From positions 1-54,180 of the forward strand of contig NZ_FNOW01000018.1 in assembly GCF_900107145.1 (NCBI RefSeq): 54,180 nucleotides of DNA, in the 5' to 3' direction. Below, piece by piece: positions 21,288 to 31,222 of the stretch (position 1 is the stretch's first letter; each line of letters begins with the position of its first letter). Source of the stretch: Allochromatium warmingii. GTDB lineage: Bacteria; Pseudomonadota; Gammaproteobacteria; Chromatiales; Chromatiaceae. The notes beneath the pieces were generated by a model. It did no database searches. It was not told the DNA's origin and saw only the letters and a list, made by a program, of their open reading frames with translations. The position numbers and the translations under genes were made by a program.

Positions 21288-24200
21288 CTATTTCTGTTGA
21301 CGCAGCCCCCGCAACACCTCCCGTGCTGCCTGATAATCAAACTGCTTGATTTCCGCCTCTAGGCGATTGACTTGCGCCCCAAAGTTCTGCTGTAACAGTG
21401 CTTGATGCGCGGCAAAAAAGCGATTGGATTCCGTATCATCGGCGGCAAGCAAGGTAGCAAGCTGATCGAGAATCGCCGTCACATCCGCCGCCGTCAGAGA
21501 TGACGCGGGCATCGCGCAGGTGCTAGAAACTGCTGCCGGGGTGCGCAGCCAATGACTGGCGTTGATTTCCGTCAACAGACCATCGAGCGCCTCGGCCAGC
21601 TCCAGTGCCAAACGCGGGGCGGCGAGATCGAGCGCCCGAGCGCAGGTCTCGGTTTCAGTGGCTAATTGATGCAGCCGATTTGCAAACAAATTGCCCGCCG
21701 TGCCTTTGAGCCGATGCGCGATAAACACCAAACGATCACGGTCGCCCTGTTGTGCCGTCTCGCGCAACATGGCGACTTGATCCTGATTAGATTCAAGCAC
21801 CGCCTGCAACAGTCGCGGAATGAAATCCGGATTATGCGCATAGCGTGCTTCAAGCGCCTGCCAATCGATCCCAGTCGTCGGCGTCGGCGTTGCGGCGGCT
21901 ATCGGCGCGTCCGTTACGGCTGCATCTGGCAGCGCAACAGCCGCGACAACGGCGGTGCTGGGAGCGGTCGTCGGGCAAGCGTGGCGCACGATCATTGCGA
22001 TTAACGCCTCGACCTCGACCGGCTTGGCGATGTGATCGACCATTCCCGCTTGCAAACACAGATGACGCTCGGTGTTGAGCGCGTGCGCAGTCAGCCCCAC
22101 AACCGGCAAGCGCGGGGCAAATTGATGAATACGCTGCGTGGCTTCCAGCCCATCCATCACCGGCATTTGAATATCCATCAGCACCAGATCAAAGGCCGTC
22201 GGCCCCTCGCGCTCAACGCACTCAACCGCTTGGCGACCATCTTCGACCAACGTCAAATCTGCGCCCTCGGTGCCGAGCATTTCTGCAAGCACCAGCCGAT
22301 TAGCGAGATTATCTTCCGCTGCCAATAGCCGCACTCCACGCAGTCGCGCCCCGACCGGCGCACAGGGTTCGACCGGACAGGATTCGGCAGCGAGTCGCCT
22401 CGGGCCAATCACGCCCTGTGGTTCAATCAGCGGCAAGCGGGCTTCAAAGCGCGTGCCTTCACCAAAGCGGCTCCAAGCGTGAATTTCGCCGCCCATCAAT
22501 TCAACCAGCCGTTTGCTGATCGCTAATCCCAGACCACTGCCCCCATACCGGCGCGTGATAGAACCGTCGGCCTGCTCAAAAGGGCGGAATAAATTAGCGA
22601 GATAATCTTCGCGCATTCCGATGCCGGTATCTGTGACGCTAAAACTAATCCAGCCATCTTCGCGCTGAATGCTCAAGGTCACAGCGCCTTGATTGGTGAA
22701 TTTGATCGCATTCGACAATAAATTCGCCAAGACCTGCGACAGCCGTAAATCATCACCTAAAAACGATGCGGGCAATTCTGGCCCTTCATCGACATGGAAG
22801 TGCAAGCCCTTTTCGGTTGCTCGCGTGCTGAATAAATCGACTGAGCGTTCAATCAGGGCGCGTAAATCGACTGCGGTATGAGTGATATCGAGCTTATCGG
22901 CTTCGATTTTTGAGAAATCGAGAATATCATTGATAATCCCGAGCAATAATTGACCGGAATCGAGAATGCGCTGAAAAAAGGCGCGAATTTTCGCAGGATC
23001 GGTTTCGCGCACGCCGATTTGCGCAAATCCGAGCACAGCATTGAGCGGGGTGCGAATTTCATGGCTCATATTGGCTAAAAATTCGCTTTTGAGCCGCGCC
23101 AAGCGTTCGGCTTCGACTAACGCTGCTTCGCGAGCAGCTTCGGCCTGTTTTTGGGTCGAGCTGTCGATAAAGCTGACCACCGCGCCGACAATCTCGCCTT
23201 CGCGCCGGATCGGGTGCGATGAATACGAGACCGGCAGCGCGGTGCCATCGGCACGCCAGAATAGTTCATCATCGCCGCGCCGGATTTCATCTTGCGTGAG
23301 CGTTTTATTGAGCGGGCAGTCTTCCATTAAATAAGGACGCCCATCGGCGTGCTGATAATGAATCAGCTCGTGAATGGAACGCCCTAAGAGTTGTTCGGGG
23401 CGATAACCGAGCATCGCGCACGCCGCTGGATTAACAAAGGTTGTATGACCCTGAATATCGACGCCATACAAACCATCGGCGCTCGATTCGAGCAATAAGC
23501 GGCTGTGTTCTTCAGCCAAGCGCAATTCATGAGTGCGCGTTTCGACCAGTTCTTCGAGATGAACGCGATAACTGTTTAATTCGGCTTCGGTGCGTTTGAG
23601 GGTGCTGATATCCAGATGGGTGCCGGCCATGCGTAGTGGCTGATAATCTGCACCCCATTCGACGACCTTGCCGCGATTGAGCACCCAAACCCAGTGCCCG
23701 TCTTGATGACGCATCCGCACTTCGCAGTCGTAGCAGGGCACTTCGCCGCGCAGATGCCGCGCCAGCCGTTCGTCACTCAGCGCCCGATCAGCGGGATGAC
23801 ACAGATTGCGCCAAGTCTCAATCGTCAGCGGTTCGAGTTCGGCGAGTCGATAGCCGAGAATCGCCGCCCAGCGGGCGTTGCATTGAATGCGCCCGCTGGC
23901 AAGCTGCCAATCCCACATGCCCAATTCGGCCCCTTCCAGCGCCAGCTCAAGGCGCTCGCGGCTGGCTTCGAGCGCCAGTTCGAGCGTGCGCCGTTCGGTC
24001 ACATCGTCATAAACGGCGACCAGTTCACCATGCGGTAGGCGATAGATGAAGTTCTCGCGCCAGCCCTGAATGCGAGCATCTTGATAGCGATGCGGCGGCA
24101 GATGTTCAGCACGTCCCGTGCGCCACACGCGCTGAAAAACATCGAGAAAACCGCCCGCCACTACTCCGGGAAAGGCTTCGGTCAGCCGTCGTCCAAGCAG

Positions 24201-24761
24201 GGCACTGGCTTCCAAGCCCTCGATGTGTTCGACCGAGTGATTGAGATCGCGGATGATGAAATCGCGCCCATTTTCAATCGCTTCGTAGATGCAGACACCG
24301 CTGCGCATGTGCTCAAACAGCGCATGAAACCGCGCTTCACTTTCGCGCAATTCTTGCTCGGCACGGCGCAGTGCTTGGCGCTGACGGGCTGTTTCGAGCA
24401 CCCGTTGCAACGCATCGGGCAGGCGCGTCGGGCGATCTTTGAGAATGTAATCATTCGCGCCATTGCGCAGTAGCTCGACCGCGCCCTCTTCGCCGAGCGC
24501 CCCGGTGACGAAGATAAACGGCCAATCGGGATCACGTTCGCGCACCAGCCGCAACGCGGTGAGACCATCGAAATGCGGCAAGCCAAAATCGGCCAAAATC
24601 GCTTCGGGCTGAAAGTCAGCGAGTGCCGCGAGAAAATCGGCGCGGGTTTCCACACGGCGCGATACAAAGACCATCCCCGCCCGCTGCAATAGCCGTGCAT
24701 TCAGTTCAGCATCGGCGGGGTTGTCTTCGAGAAACAGCAGACGGACAGGATGTTCACTCAA
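21288..24761 (-). CDS. large hybrid sensor histidine kinase (receiver-PAS-kinase-receiver-HPt)
   Basis: A 1157-residue soluble phosphorelay protein. In order it has an N-terminal receiver (about 6-122, [12 protein letters not shown], phospho-acceptor in ILADF), about four PAS domains (to about 540), a kinase core with [14 protein letters not shown] near residue 562, N box [10 protein letters not shown]1 DTGIGM and G2 GGSGLGLAI near 740, then a receiver with [13 protein letters not shown], and an HPt domain with [10 protein letters not shown]. No membrane helix is seen. Its start is a TTG with GGAG upstream, overlapping the response regulator stop by 4 bp, so the two are translationally coupled. 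A piece of its 3' end plus trailing DNA recurs at 43011-43175. Output target unknown. Confidence 0.93.
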   Translation of the reverse strand: MSEHPVRLLFLEDNPADAELNARLLQRAGMVFVSRRVETRADFLAALADFQPEAILADFGLPHFDGLTALRLVRERDPDWPFIFVTGALGEEGAVELLRNGANDYILKDRPTRLPDALQRVLETARQRQALRRAEQELRESEARFHALFEHMRSGVCIYEAIENGRDFIIRDLNHSVEHIEGLEASALLGRRLTEAFPGVVAGGFLDVFQRVWRTGRAEHLPPHRYQDARIQGWRENFIYRLPHGELVAVYDDVTERRTLELALEASRERLELALEGAELGMWDWQLASGRIQCNARWAAILGYRLAELEPLTIETWRNLCHPADRALSDERLARHLRGEVPCYDCEVRMRHQDGHWVWVLNRGKVVEWGADYQPLRMAGTHLDISTLKRTEAELNSYRVHLEELVETRTHELRLAEEHSRLLLESSADGLYGVDIQGHTTFVNPAACAMLGYRPEQLLGRSIHELIHYQHADGRPYLMEDCPLNKTLTQDEIRRGDDELFWRADGTALPVSYSSHPIRREGEIVGAVVSFIDSSTQKQAEAAREAALVEAERLARLKSEFLANMSHEIRTPLNAVLGFAQIGVRETDPAKIRAFFQRILDSGQLLLGIINDILDFSKIEADKLDITHTAVDLRALIERSVDLFSTRATEKGLHFHVDEGPELPASFLGDDLRLSQVLANLLSNAIKFTNQGAVTLSIQREDGWISFSVTDTGIGMREDYLANLFRPFEQADGSITRRYGGSGLGLAISKRLVELMGGEIHAWSRFGEGTRFEARLPLIEPQGVIGPRRLAAESCPVEPCAPVGARLRGVRLLAAEDNLANRLVLAEMLGTEGADLTLVEDGRQAVECVEREGPTAFDLVLMDIQMPVMDGLEATQRIHQFAPRLPVVGLTAHALNTERHLCLQAGMVDHIAKPVEVEALIAMIVRHACPTTAPSTAVVAAVALPDAAVTDAPIAAATPTPTTGIDWQALEARYAHNPDFIPRLLQAVLESNQDQVAMLRETAQQGDRDRLVFIAHRLKGTAGNLFANRLHQLATETETCARALDLAAPRLALELAEALDGLLTEINASHWLRTPAAVSSTCAMPASSLTAADVTAILDQLATLLAADDTESNRFFAAHQALLQQNFGAQVNRLEAEIKQFDYQAAREVLRGLRQQK

Positions 24762-25222
24762 GATGGACGAATCTCCGGCGGGACACGATTGACCAGCACC
24801 CAGTACAGTCCTAAATCAGCGACCGTGCGGGCAAATTCATCGAAGGCGACCGGCTTGGCGACAAAGCTATTCACGCCCAGTTCATAGGTCGCCACCACAT
24901 CGCGTTCCTCACGCGACGAGGTCAGCACCACGACCGGCAGTTCACGGGTTTCGGGCTGGGCGCGAATGGCGCGGAGCACTTCGAGACCATCGACTTTCGG
25001 CAAGCGCAGATCGAGCATCACCACTCGCGGCAGCGGTTTGGGCGGATGATCGGCATAGACCCCGCGATGAAAGAGAAAATCCAGTGCCGCTGCGCCATCT
25101 TTCACCCATTCCAAACGGTTGGCCAGATTGTGCTTGCGCAGAGCACGCAAGGCCAATTCCGCATCATCGGGGTTATCTTCCACGAGCAGAATATCAACCA
25201 TCGATTCAGGCGCGACCATCAT
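24758..25222 (-). CDS. single-domain response regulator (Rcp1 type)
   Basis: A receiver-only protein of about 154 residues with no output domain. Conserved acidic pair in [11 protein letters not shown], phospho-acceptor in [15 protein letters not shown] in [11 protein letters not shown], and the late Lys in FVAKPV. The extended loop between strands 2 and 3 (residues about 45-65) is typical of regulators paired with phytochrome-like kinases. It overlaps the preceding kinase gene by 17 bp and the following hybrid kinase by 4 bp. It probably shuttles phosphate between them. The start ATG ATG at 25222/25219 is ambiguous by one codon. Confidence 0.92.
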   Translation of the reverse strand: MMVAPESMVDILLVEDNPDDAELALRALRKHNLANRLEWVKDGAAALDFLFHRGVYADHPPKPLPRVVMLDLRLPKVDGLEVLRAIRAQPETRELPVVVLTSSREERDVVATYELGVNSFVAKPVAFDEFARTVADLGLYWVLVNRVPPEIRPS

Positions 25223-26696
25223 AAGCGTCCTCGATTTCGGTGTGTGTGCGTGGCAGCGTGAAGCTAAAGTGTGCGCCGCCATTGACTGCGCCGCTGGCCG
25301 CGACGCTGCCGGAATGCTTTTGGACGAAGCGTTTGACAATCGCCAAGCCCACACCCGTGCCCGCGAACTCGTCCATCCCGTGCAGGCGCTGAAACAACTG
25401 AAAGAGTTTTGACGCATAGGCCGGATCAAAGCCAGCGCCATTGTCGTGTACGCTGTAGCGGATCATCTCAGCCACCGTGTGCGCATCGCTTTCAAACTGT
25501 GCCGTGACCCGAATGCAGGCCGGATCGCGGTCGCGGGTGAACTTCAGGGCATTGCCGAGGAGATTGTGCCAGATTTGGCGCAGAGCGCGGGGATCGCCCC
25601 AGCCGGGCGGCAGCGCATCACGCTGAAACTCGACCGTGCGCTGTGTCACGCCGCTGGTCAGATCGGCCCAGACGGCATCGACTAGCGCGTTCATGTCGAT
25701 CAGCGTCCAATCGAGCGCCAAGCGTCCGGCCCGCGACAGCGCCAAAATATCGTCAATCAACTGTTCCATTTTTTGCGCATTGGCACTGACCACTCCGAAC
25801 AGCCGCAGGGCTTCGGCATCGAGTTGCGGGGCGTAATCTTCGCGCAGAATGCCAATAAAACCGTCGATGGCGCGGAGCGGAGCGCGTAAATCGTGCGAGA
25901 CCGAATAGCTGAAATTTTCCAGATCGGCAATCGCGGTTTGCAGCTCGCGGGAGTGGGCTTCGCGGGCGGCTTCGGAGGCGACCAGCCGCGCAACCATCGC
26001 GTTGAAATCGCGGGCGAGTTGGCCAAATTCATCTTCGCCGCTGAGATCGAGCGGTTGCGGCAAACCATCAGGATCCAGACGGCGCGTGCCCTGACTGAGA
26101 CTGTGCAGCGCCGTGCCGAGGCGGTCGAGCAGCGGATGCGTCAGCCACAGCACGAGCACGGCGGTGAGGGCGACAAGCCAAAATTCACGCCGCCAGAGTT
26201 GGTCACTGTGTTCGACCAGCGCGAGGCGGGCGGTTTGATGCAGCGCACGGAGGCGGCTGTCGAGGGCGTCGAGTTCGCTGCTGAGATTCTGCGCCACCGT
26301 GTTGATGTGCGGCACGGCGCTCCACTGCAATGCCGGAACCGTCAGGCCGTCGAGCATTTCGTAGTGAATCCGCGCCAAGAGCAAGCGCCGCTCCAGCTCG
26401 CGCACGGTTGCACCGACGCGGGGTTCATCGCGCCAGCCAGCCAGCCTTATGACGCCGAGATTGACGACTTCGAGCGCGTCATAGCCGTCATAACGAATGG
26501 CGTTCTCGCGGGTGGCGAAAATGCGTTGACTGATGTCGCGCACGTCGCGCACGGCTTCGCGCATCGCTTCGGTTTGAAGCGCCAACTGACTGAGGGCGTT
26601 GAGGCGATCTTGTCCGCGATAGATGGTGACGCCGAAGAGGATGGCGACCAATAGCGGTAGCAGCCCAATGAGCTTGAGTTTGGTTTGAATGCTCAT
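25206..26696 (-). CDS. membrane sensor histidine kinase with HAMP domain
   Basis: A 496-residue inner-membrane kinase. Helix 1 is at about 9-28, the periplasmic region runs to about 165, helix 2 is at about 170-190, followed by HAMP ([15 protein letters not shown]). The dimerisation/phospho-acceptor region has [19 protein letters not shown] near residue 265, and the ATPase domain has N box [18 protein letters not shown] and G2 [12 protein letters not shown]. The HDLRAPLR form of the H box is typical of phytochrome-like and chemosensory kinases. It is first in a three-gene overlapping operon with a receiver and a hybrid kinase. Its ligand is unknown. Confidence 0.93.
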   Translation of the reverse strand: MSIQTKLKLIGLLPLLVAILFGVTIYRGQDRLNALSQLALQTEAMREAVRDVRDISQRIFATRENAIRYDGYDALEVVNLGVIRLAGWRDEPRVGATVRELERRLLLARIHYEMLDGLTVPALQWSAVPHINTVAQNLSSELDALDSRLRALHQTARLALVEHSDQLWRREFWLVALTAVLVLWLTHPLLDRLGTALHSLSQGTRRLDPDGLPQPLDLSGEDEFGQLARDFNAMVARLVASEAAREAHSRELQTAIADLENFSYSVSHDLRAPLRAIDGFIGILREDYAPQLDAEALRLFGVVSANAQKMEQLIDDILALSRAGRLALDWTLIDMNALVDAVWADLTSGVTQRTVEFQRDALPPGWGDPRALRQIWHNLLGNALKFTRDRDPACIRVTAQFESDAHTVAEMIRYSVHDNGAGFDPAYASKLFQLFQRLHGMDEFAGTGVGLAIVKRFVQKHSGSVAASGAVNGGAHFSFTLPRTHTEIEDAYDGRA

Positions 26697-26938
26697 CTGC
26701 CGTGCGCCTCGCTGGTGGCTGGGGAGGAGTCCCCCGCCTAGCTTAACGGGCGTTGGGCAACAAAACTGCGACTGAGTTGGCGAATTTGTGGGGGGGAAAA
26801 TGAGCGTGATGCAATATTGACAGCATTATTTGGAGAATGTGATGATTTCATCATGCCAGCAATTGAGTCAATGCCACTTTTATTTTTCGCGTGATAAAGC
26901 TTTCGCTTTATGGCCAAAAAAACATGAGGTACCGGATC

Positions 26939-27211
26939 ATGGAAACCACGACTGTTAATACATTCCAAAACAATCTAAAAAGCTTTGTTGAACAGGTTGT
27001 TAATCAACACATTCCGCTGCGCGTCATCCGCCGTACTGGTTCGGATTTTGTGGTAATGAGCGCCGAGGACTGGGAGCGCGACCAAGAAACCTTGTATGTG
27101 CTGCAAAATACTAGCTTGATGCGCCAGATCGCTGATTCCAGTGTGACTCATAACACTGGTACTGGATATAGCCCAACCACAGAGCAGTTAAATGCGATCA
27201 CTCGTATTTGA
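26939..27211 (+). CDS. antitoxin of the YefM/Phd family
   Basis: A 90-residue protein beginning METTTVNTFQNNLKSF with the Phd/YefM fold and the motif PLRVIRRTGSDFVVMSAEDW at 27-46, then a helix that would bind a YoeB-type toxin. An upstream ATG at 26924 would add five residues. It overlaps the start of the toxin remnant by 20 bp, the usual arrangement. It should bind its own promoter and neutralise a cognate toxin. The toxin gene is broken, so the antitoxin is now orphaned. Confidence 0.85.
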   Translation: METTTVNTFQNNLKSFVEQVVNQHIPLRVIRRTGSDFVVMSAEDWERDQETLYVLQNTSLMRQIADSSVTHNTGTGYSPTTEQLNAITRI

Positions 27212-27385
27212 AGGAAAAACATGGGAGGTGTATGAGCATCTACGCCAATGCGACAAACGGATGCACAAGAATCTGTGCGCTATTTTGAAAGAACTAGCGA
27301 AAAAGATCGTATTGTGTATAAATTTGATAGCACGTACATCTATATTTTTGCCATAGGCGGCCATTACGATTCTTCTGAGTCTTAA
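27192..27385 (+). pseudogene. broken YoeB-type toxin
   Basis: The reading frame starts MRSLVFEGKTWEVYEHL...DKRMHKNLCAILKEL, a YoeB N-terminus, and overlaps the antitoxin. It then jumps: a different frame continues TSEKDRIVYKF and ends IYIFAIGGHYDSSES at 27385. Between the halves about 20 residues are absent, including the PEPL and SRRI region that carries catalytic Glu46 and Arg65 of YoeB; the terminal His-Tyr is still there. An out-of-frame deletion has removed the RNase active site. Confidence 0.82.
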
Positions 27386-27390
27386 TTCTC

Positions 27391-27414
27391 TCGTGACGAA
27401 GTTTTAGCTTCGTC
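27391..27414. repeat. TCACGAAG-family palindrome, copy C
   Basis: GTGACGAAG/CTTCGTCAC arms (9 bp) have a 6-nt loop. It lies between the broken YoeB gene and the DndE-like ATPase gene, which converge here. It can serve as a bidirectional terminator. Confidence 0.75.
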
Positions 27415-27436
27415 ACAAAATTCATGTTTACAACAG

Positions 27437-28915
27437 TTAAAACGCTTTAACTTCCAAGCTACGTTGTTCATGCACGGTTAAACAATGGCCAGCAGCTAAA
27501 GCAGAAAAATTAACCCGTGATCGAAACATGCTTTGAAGTACGCGAGTACTTTGCGCATTTGTCTTAAAACAAACAGGTAAACCGATATTTTCTAAATAAT
27601 CATCTGCTGCGCCGTCGTAATCATCTGGAGATTGCGATGCCAGCATGACCATCAATCCTTTTGCGCGATGTAAGCGGATATTGTCAGAAAGAGCCGGATG
27701 TTGCGCGGAAAGCACCGGACGCGCTTCATCAATTGCTAAAATCAATCTCAGCGCACGATGTCCCGCTTCATCGCGTGCTGCTTCGCCAGAATTACGAAGC
27801 CAGACATTGAGTGCATCAAGCAATATAAAAGCAGCAAGATTTCGGACTGTTTCGCGTGCTGATCCAAACGTAATAATCCAACTTTGTGAAAAAAACTGCG
27901 CTGGCGACTGCTCAGGAACGAATAGCTGTCGTTCTGTTAGATCGTTCGCTGTAGCAATTATGCTATCAGTGCCTAATCCTTGTGTCTCATAATAACGTCG
28001 TAATTGTTCGCGGATTTGCTCTAGCGTAATTTGTGATGACTGCGCGAATAGCGGCTTAAGTGCAGCGCGAAAATGATCGAGTTGTTTTGCGCCGGGCTTA
28101 CTTTGCATAACCCGTTTGAAAGAATCACGAAATCCCAACACTAAATCTGATGCCTGACTATCTGCGCGGTTAGAGCTATAAAACATATCAAGCGGAATCG
28201 GCATTTCTGGGACATTTAAAACTGTTGCCCCAAGATCGCGTACCAGTTCAGTGTTATTCGCTAAATCACCTTTTCCGAGATCAAGTAGAATAATCGGTGC
28301 GCCGGATTGATGATGCAATTGACGTAACGACGATAGCATCGTGCGAGTTTTACCAGATCCCGCTTGCCCCATAATAGCCATATGTGGCGCATAGCCGATG
28401 CCATTGACCAACCAGCGAAACGGATTGTTATCTTGAGTTGAAATACCGAGTTCAATATGCAGCGGACGCGCCGGGCCGACGCGAGCTACAAAAACTGAAT
28501 CTTGGTTTTCTTCGTCATCAGCAATTTGCTCAGGAAGTGTAGCGCGTCGTGTGACTAAAATTTCAACGAACCGCTTATAATCTTCACCTGCTTCATCCCA
28601 ATCAGATCGAAGCAATAGAATACCGCGATGCCAATGACGCCTGACCAAATCCTGTAAATCAGCGAGTTGAATATCTTGCTTTTTTCCTTCACGGATCAAT
28701 TGGGTTACTAAAATCCCAATCCAAAGCGATAATTCGCGACCCTCAAATAAAATATGACCGCGAATCCCTTTACCTAAGCGATCCGGCGCATCAATTGCAA
28801 TATCTTCATTGCCGAGCGAACGCCCGATAGCCAGCCGAGCAATTTGAGCGCGTGTTTCAAGACCAAGTAACGAGCGTAATTGATCTGTATCTTGCCATGC
28901 TTTCCCTGAAGTATT
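27437..28915 (-). pseudogene. DndE-like domain fused to HerA/FtsK-type ATPase, 5' end disrupted
   Basis: The frame is open from 28915 to 27437 (about 490 codons) but has no ATG, GTG or TTG before the TTG at 28699. The first about 110 residues resemble DndE of the DNA phosphorothioation system: QLRSLLGLETRAQIARLAIG, a middle GHILFEG, and a final RRHWHRGILLLR. The rest is a HerA/FtsK-like motor with Walker A GQAGSGKT, Walker B ALRLILAIDEAR and a late ASQSPDD motif. The start was evidently removed by the 74-bp element at 28916-28989. Either the gene is dead, or a shortened form lacking the DndE-like part starts at 28699. The region is AT-rich. The nuclease-like gene upstream on the same strand is the probable partner. 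Confidence 0.68.
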
Positions 28916-28989
28916 GGTAGTGCCCCAATCTAAAGGATTTAGGATGCTAATCCACTAGCACAATTGATCCTAAGAATCGGGGCACTACC
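28916..28989. mobile_element. 74-bp miniature inverted-repeat element
   Basis: Perfect 11-bp terminal inverted repeats, GGTAGTGCCCC and GGGGCACTACC, flank 52 bp that encode nothing. Similarity between the ends continues inward imperfectly (AATCT/GATTC, then AGGAT). This is the form of a non-autonomous MITE. No target-site duplication is obvious. It has replaced or separated the start of the DndE-like ATPase gene. A single end-like sequence (GGGCGCTACC) occurs at about 49887-49896. Confidence 0.72.
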
Positions 28990-29018
28990 CGTTCAGCCTT
29001 AGCAAAAATGAATCGTCA

Positions 29019-29873
29019 TCAGCCGCACGGATTTCGTATTCGCAATCGCCGATGCCGGATCGGTTTAATGGAATGCAGGCTCGGCACTCCCGAACGACCA
29101 TCATCAATTGCGCATTCGGCAATGTTAAATTCCAGTCCTTGATTTGTGTCTGTTACACGCAGATAGACGGCAAGAATTGGGATGTCGTCGGGGATGTTGG
29201 TGCGCACTGCCCAGACAGCATAGGCCAGCTTGTGTTTGGCGATGCTGTCGAAGGGGCCACGCTTGGCCTCGGTGACAATGACGTAGTTGCGGCCATTGCG
29301 CACGCCGATGCAGACGGAGTCGATCTCGACTTGACCAGCAATGTGTTCAAGGTGGTGCGGCTGGTCGGAGCCGACGGTGAAGCTGAAGCTGTAGGTGCCG
29401 GCTCCGGTAGCTGGAATCATGTGAATGCTGCTGTCATCGCAGTCGAGGGCTTCAGTCATGAGGCCGGAGGCATGGGCGAGAGTGAGCAAAGATGTTTCGG
29501 AGAGCTTTGGCAGGAGACCGAACGGGAAGAGCACGCGCATGGAGCGGTTGGGAATGAAGGTTTCAGGGGGATCTGTGAATATCTGTTCGTCGATGAGGAA
29601 GAATGGGGCGAGCGAGCATTCTTCGTGCCGGACTAGCGCGAAAGCAGTTTGGCCGCGAACTCCGTCGTTGCCGTGACCTGTGCCTAGACGCAAGATCATA
29701 GTCTCTGCTTCACGCAGCTCTTTAGAAAGCGTCCTTATGTGATCGACGGAGATGGTGCTGGCAGTATCGGCGTGCAGTCCGTTGCGGCGGCAATAAGTCC
29801 GGAATACTTCGGGGCCATAGAGCCAAAATCCGGATTTAGGTTGGTTTACAAGAGCTTGGCTGAAAGTCGGCAT
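29019..29873 (-). CDS. PD-(D/E)xK nuclease-like protein
   Basis: A 284-residue protein. Its C-terminal half has QVEIDSVCIGVRNG followed by YVIVTEAKRG (about residues 178-206). This gives the spaced Asp and Glu-x-Lys of PD-(D/E)xK nucleases. The N-terminal half (about 1-120) lacks recognised motifs and could bind DNA or a partner. It lies directly upstream of the DndE-like/HerA gene on the same strand, and a HerA-type motor next to a PD-(D/E)xK nuclease is a common defence arrangement. Target specificity is unknown. It may equally be the restriction half of a modification system lost from this site. Confidence 0.6.
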   Translation of the reverse strand: MPTFSQALVNQPKSGFWLYGPEVFRTYCRRNGLHADTASTISVDHIRTLSKELREAETMILRLGTGHGNDGVRGQTAFALVRHEECSLAPFFLIDEQIFTDPPETFIPNRSMRVLFPFGLLPKLSETSLLTLAHASGLMTEALDCDDSSIHMIPATGAGTYSFSFTVGSDQPHHLEHIAGQVEIDSVCIGVRNGRNYVIVTEAKRGPFDSIAKHKLAYAVWAVRTNIPDDIPILAVYLRVTDTNQGLEFNIAECAIDDGRSGVPSLHSIKPIRHRRLRIRNPCG

Positions 29874-30224
29874 TCAGAATGCGATCCATAAACTAGCGCA
29901 TGATTTTATTCGGCGATGAATGGCCGCGACCAATTAGTCGATGTCCCGTGCGGTGCCGCGTGTGTGTTGTCGTTATATGAAAACATAGCGGCGAATTTTA
30001 ACACATCGCTACATAACCATGACCGCCAGCGATGCCACGCCGATCCTGTTCAAGCCCAACAACGCCGAATCTGTAGCACTATCCCAAATGCCCAACACGA
30101 TCCGCGATGCGTGTGGATTCGTCACGCGACTTTCGTTTGCCGCCGCACGGTGTTTTAAGTTTAGCGTTTAAGAAGTTTAGGCACCGAAATAGCGTTATTT
30201 TTCAGATACTTGCGCTTGTATTGT
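29874..30224. other. leader region of the plasmid replication module
   Basis: No gene is confidently seen. A possible 50-codon plus-strand frame (30019-30171, starting MTASDATPILF) contains, in inverted orientation, an iteron-like CCGAATCTGTAGCAC at 30065-30079. The stretch just before the iterons (30160-30224) is AT-rich, as is usual for replication origins. Confidence 0.4.
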
Positions 30225-30320
30225 GCTACAGATCCGGAGTCTCGTGCTACAGATCCGGCGTTTCAAAGCTACAGATCCGGCGTTTGAGAACTACAGATTC
30301 GGACTATGATGCTACATACT
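30225..30320. repeat. iteron array (plasmid-type replication origin)
   Basis: Four direct repeats of GCTACAGATCCGG(A/C)GT start at 30225, 30246, 30268 and 30290, with a partial fifth at 30311. The spacing is 21-22 bp, two helical turns. Inverted copies lie at 30065-30079 and about 30331-30340, just before the Rep start. An array like this beside a Rep_3-type initiator is the classic iteron origin, where Rep binds both to start and to limit replication. Confidence 0.85.
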
Positions 30321-30341
30321 AAAACGCTAATTTGTAGCACT

Positions 30342-31211
30342 ATGAAGCGCGACAAACGTTCGGCCCCAAGCTCGACGGTCGTCAAAGCCAACGATCTGAT
30401 CGAAGCACGTTTCGAGATCGACTTTTCCTCGTACCGACTGATCCATGCGATTGCCACCAAGCTCAATAGCTGGCCGGATGCGCCGTCGATCACGCCTGAA
30501 ACGCCATTCACGATCCACGCAGGCGAGTTTGCTCGACTGTTCGGCCTGTCGAGCAATCGCGCTTATGCGTCGCTGCAAGAAGCCGTTGATCGGCTCGCTG
30601 AACATTGGGTTGTGATCGAGCGGCCGAGTCCCGAAGCGCCCGCGACGCCCTGCACGAAAACACGTTGGGTTTCTGCCGTGTCCTATCGTGAGAACACCGG
30701 GGAAGTCGTGTTCTATTTCGCGCCGCTGATCATTCCGTATCTCACCCAGTTAGCCTTACGCTTTACGCGCTACGAACTCAGACACATTGCGCCACTGACA
30801 TCGGTCTATGCGATTCGGCTCTATGAGCTGCTGGTTCAATACCGTGACATTGGTCAGCGCGAGATGCACATTGATTGGATCAAGGACTGTTTTCAGCTTG
30901 GTGAAAAATATGCGCGAGTCACCAATCTCAAGGCGCGTGTGATCGACCCGGCTGTCGAGCAACTTAATACCTATAGTGATTTGTGGGTGAAGTACGAGCA
31001 GCGGAAACGGGGGCGAAATGTCGAAGCTTTTATCTTCAGCTTCGGTTCCAAAACAGCAGACTCGTTTAAACAGGTCGATGCTTCAGACGCTTCTCGTCCG
31101 AACACACCTCAGCTTACACGCGAGTATGTGCAACAACATGCCCAGCCGGGTGAAAGTTGGGACGAAGCTTGGGAGCGTTTGCGGCGCAAACACGGGGCGG
31201 GGGGGCTTTGA
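30342..31211 (+). CDS. plasmid replication initiator, Rep_3 family
   Basis: A 289-residue initiator with two winged-helix domains. Family features are RFEIDFSSYRLIHAIATKL at the N-terminus, VVFYFAPLIIPYLTQLALRFTRYEL, then SVYAIRLYELLVQY and YARVTNLKARVIDPAVEQLN. It would bind the iterons immediately upstream and recruit the helicase. A longer frame starts at 30306 inside the iterons; the ATG at 30342 is preferred because it follows the last inverted repeat. Such a gene in the middle of chromosomal housekeeping genes marks an integrated plasmid or element. No partition genes are seen. Confidence 0.9.
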   Translation: MKRDKRSAPSSTVVKANDLIEARFEIDFSSYRLIHAIATKLNSWPDAPSITPETPFTIHAGEFARLFGLSSNRAYASLQEAVDRLAEHWVVIERPSPEAPATPCTKTRWVSAVSYRENTGEVVFYFAPLIIPYLTQLALRFTRYELRHIAPLTSVYAIRLYELLVQYRDIGQREMHIDWIKDCFQLGEKYARVTNLKARVIDPAVEQLNTYSDLWVKYEQRKRGRNVEAFIFSFGSKTADSFKQVDASDASRPNTPQLTREYVQQHAQPGESWDEAWERLRRKHGAGGL

Positions 31212-31222
31212 TCGTGGCAACG

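Noticed and set aside
25893-26654. 253-codon plus-strand frame opposite the sensor kinase
   Set aside because: Antisense shadow of a well-supported kinase; no own motifs.
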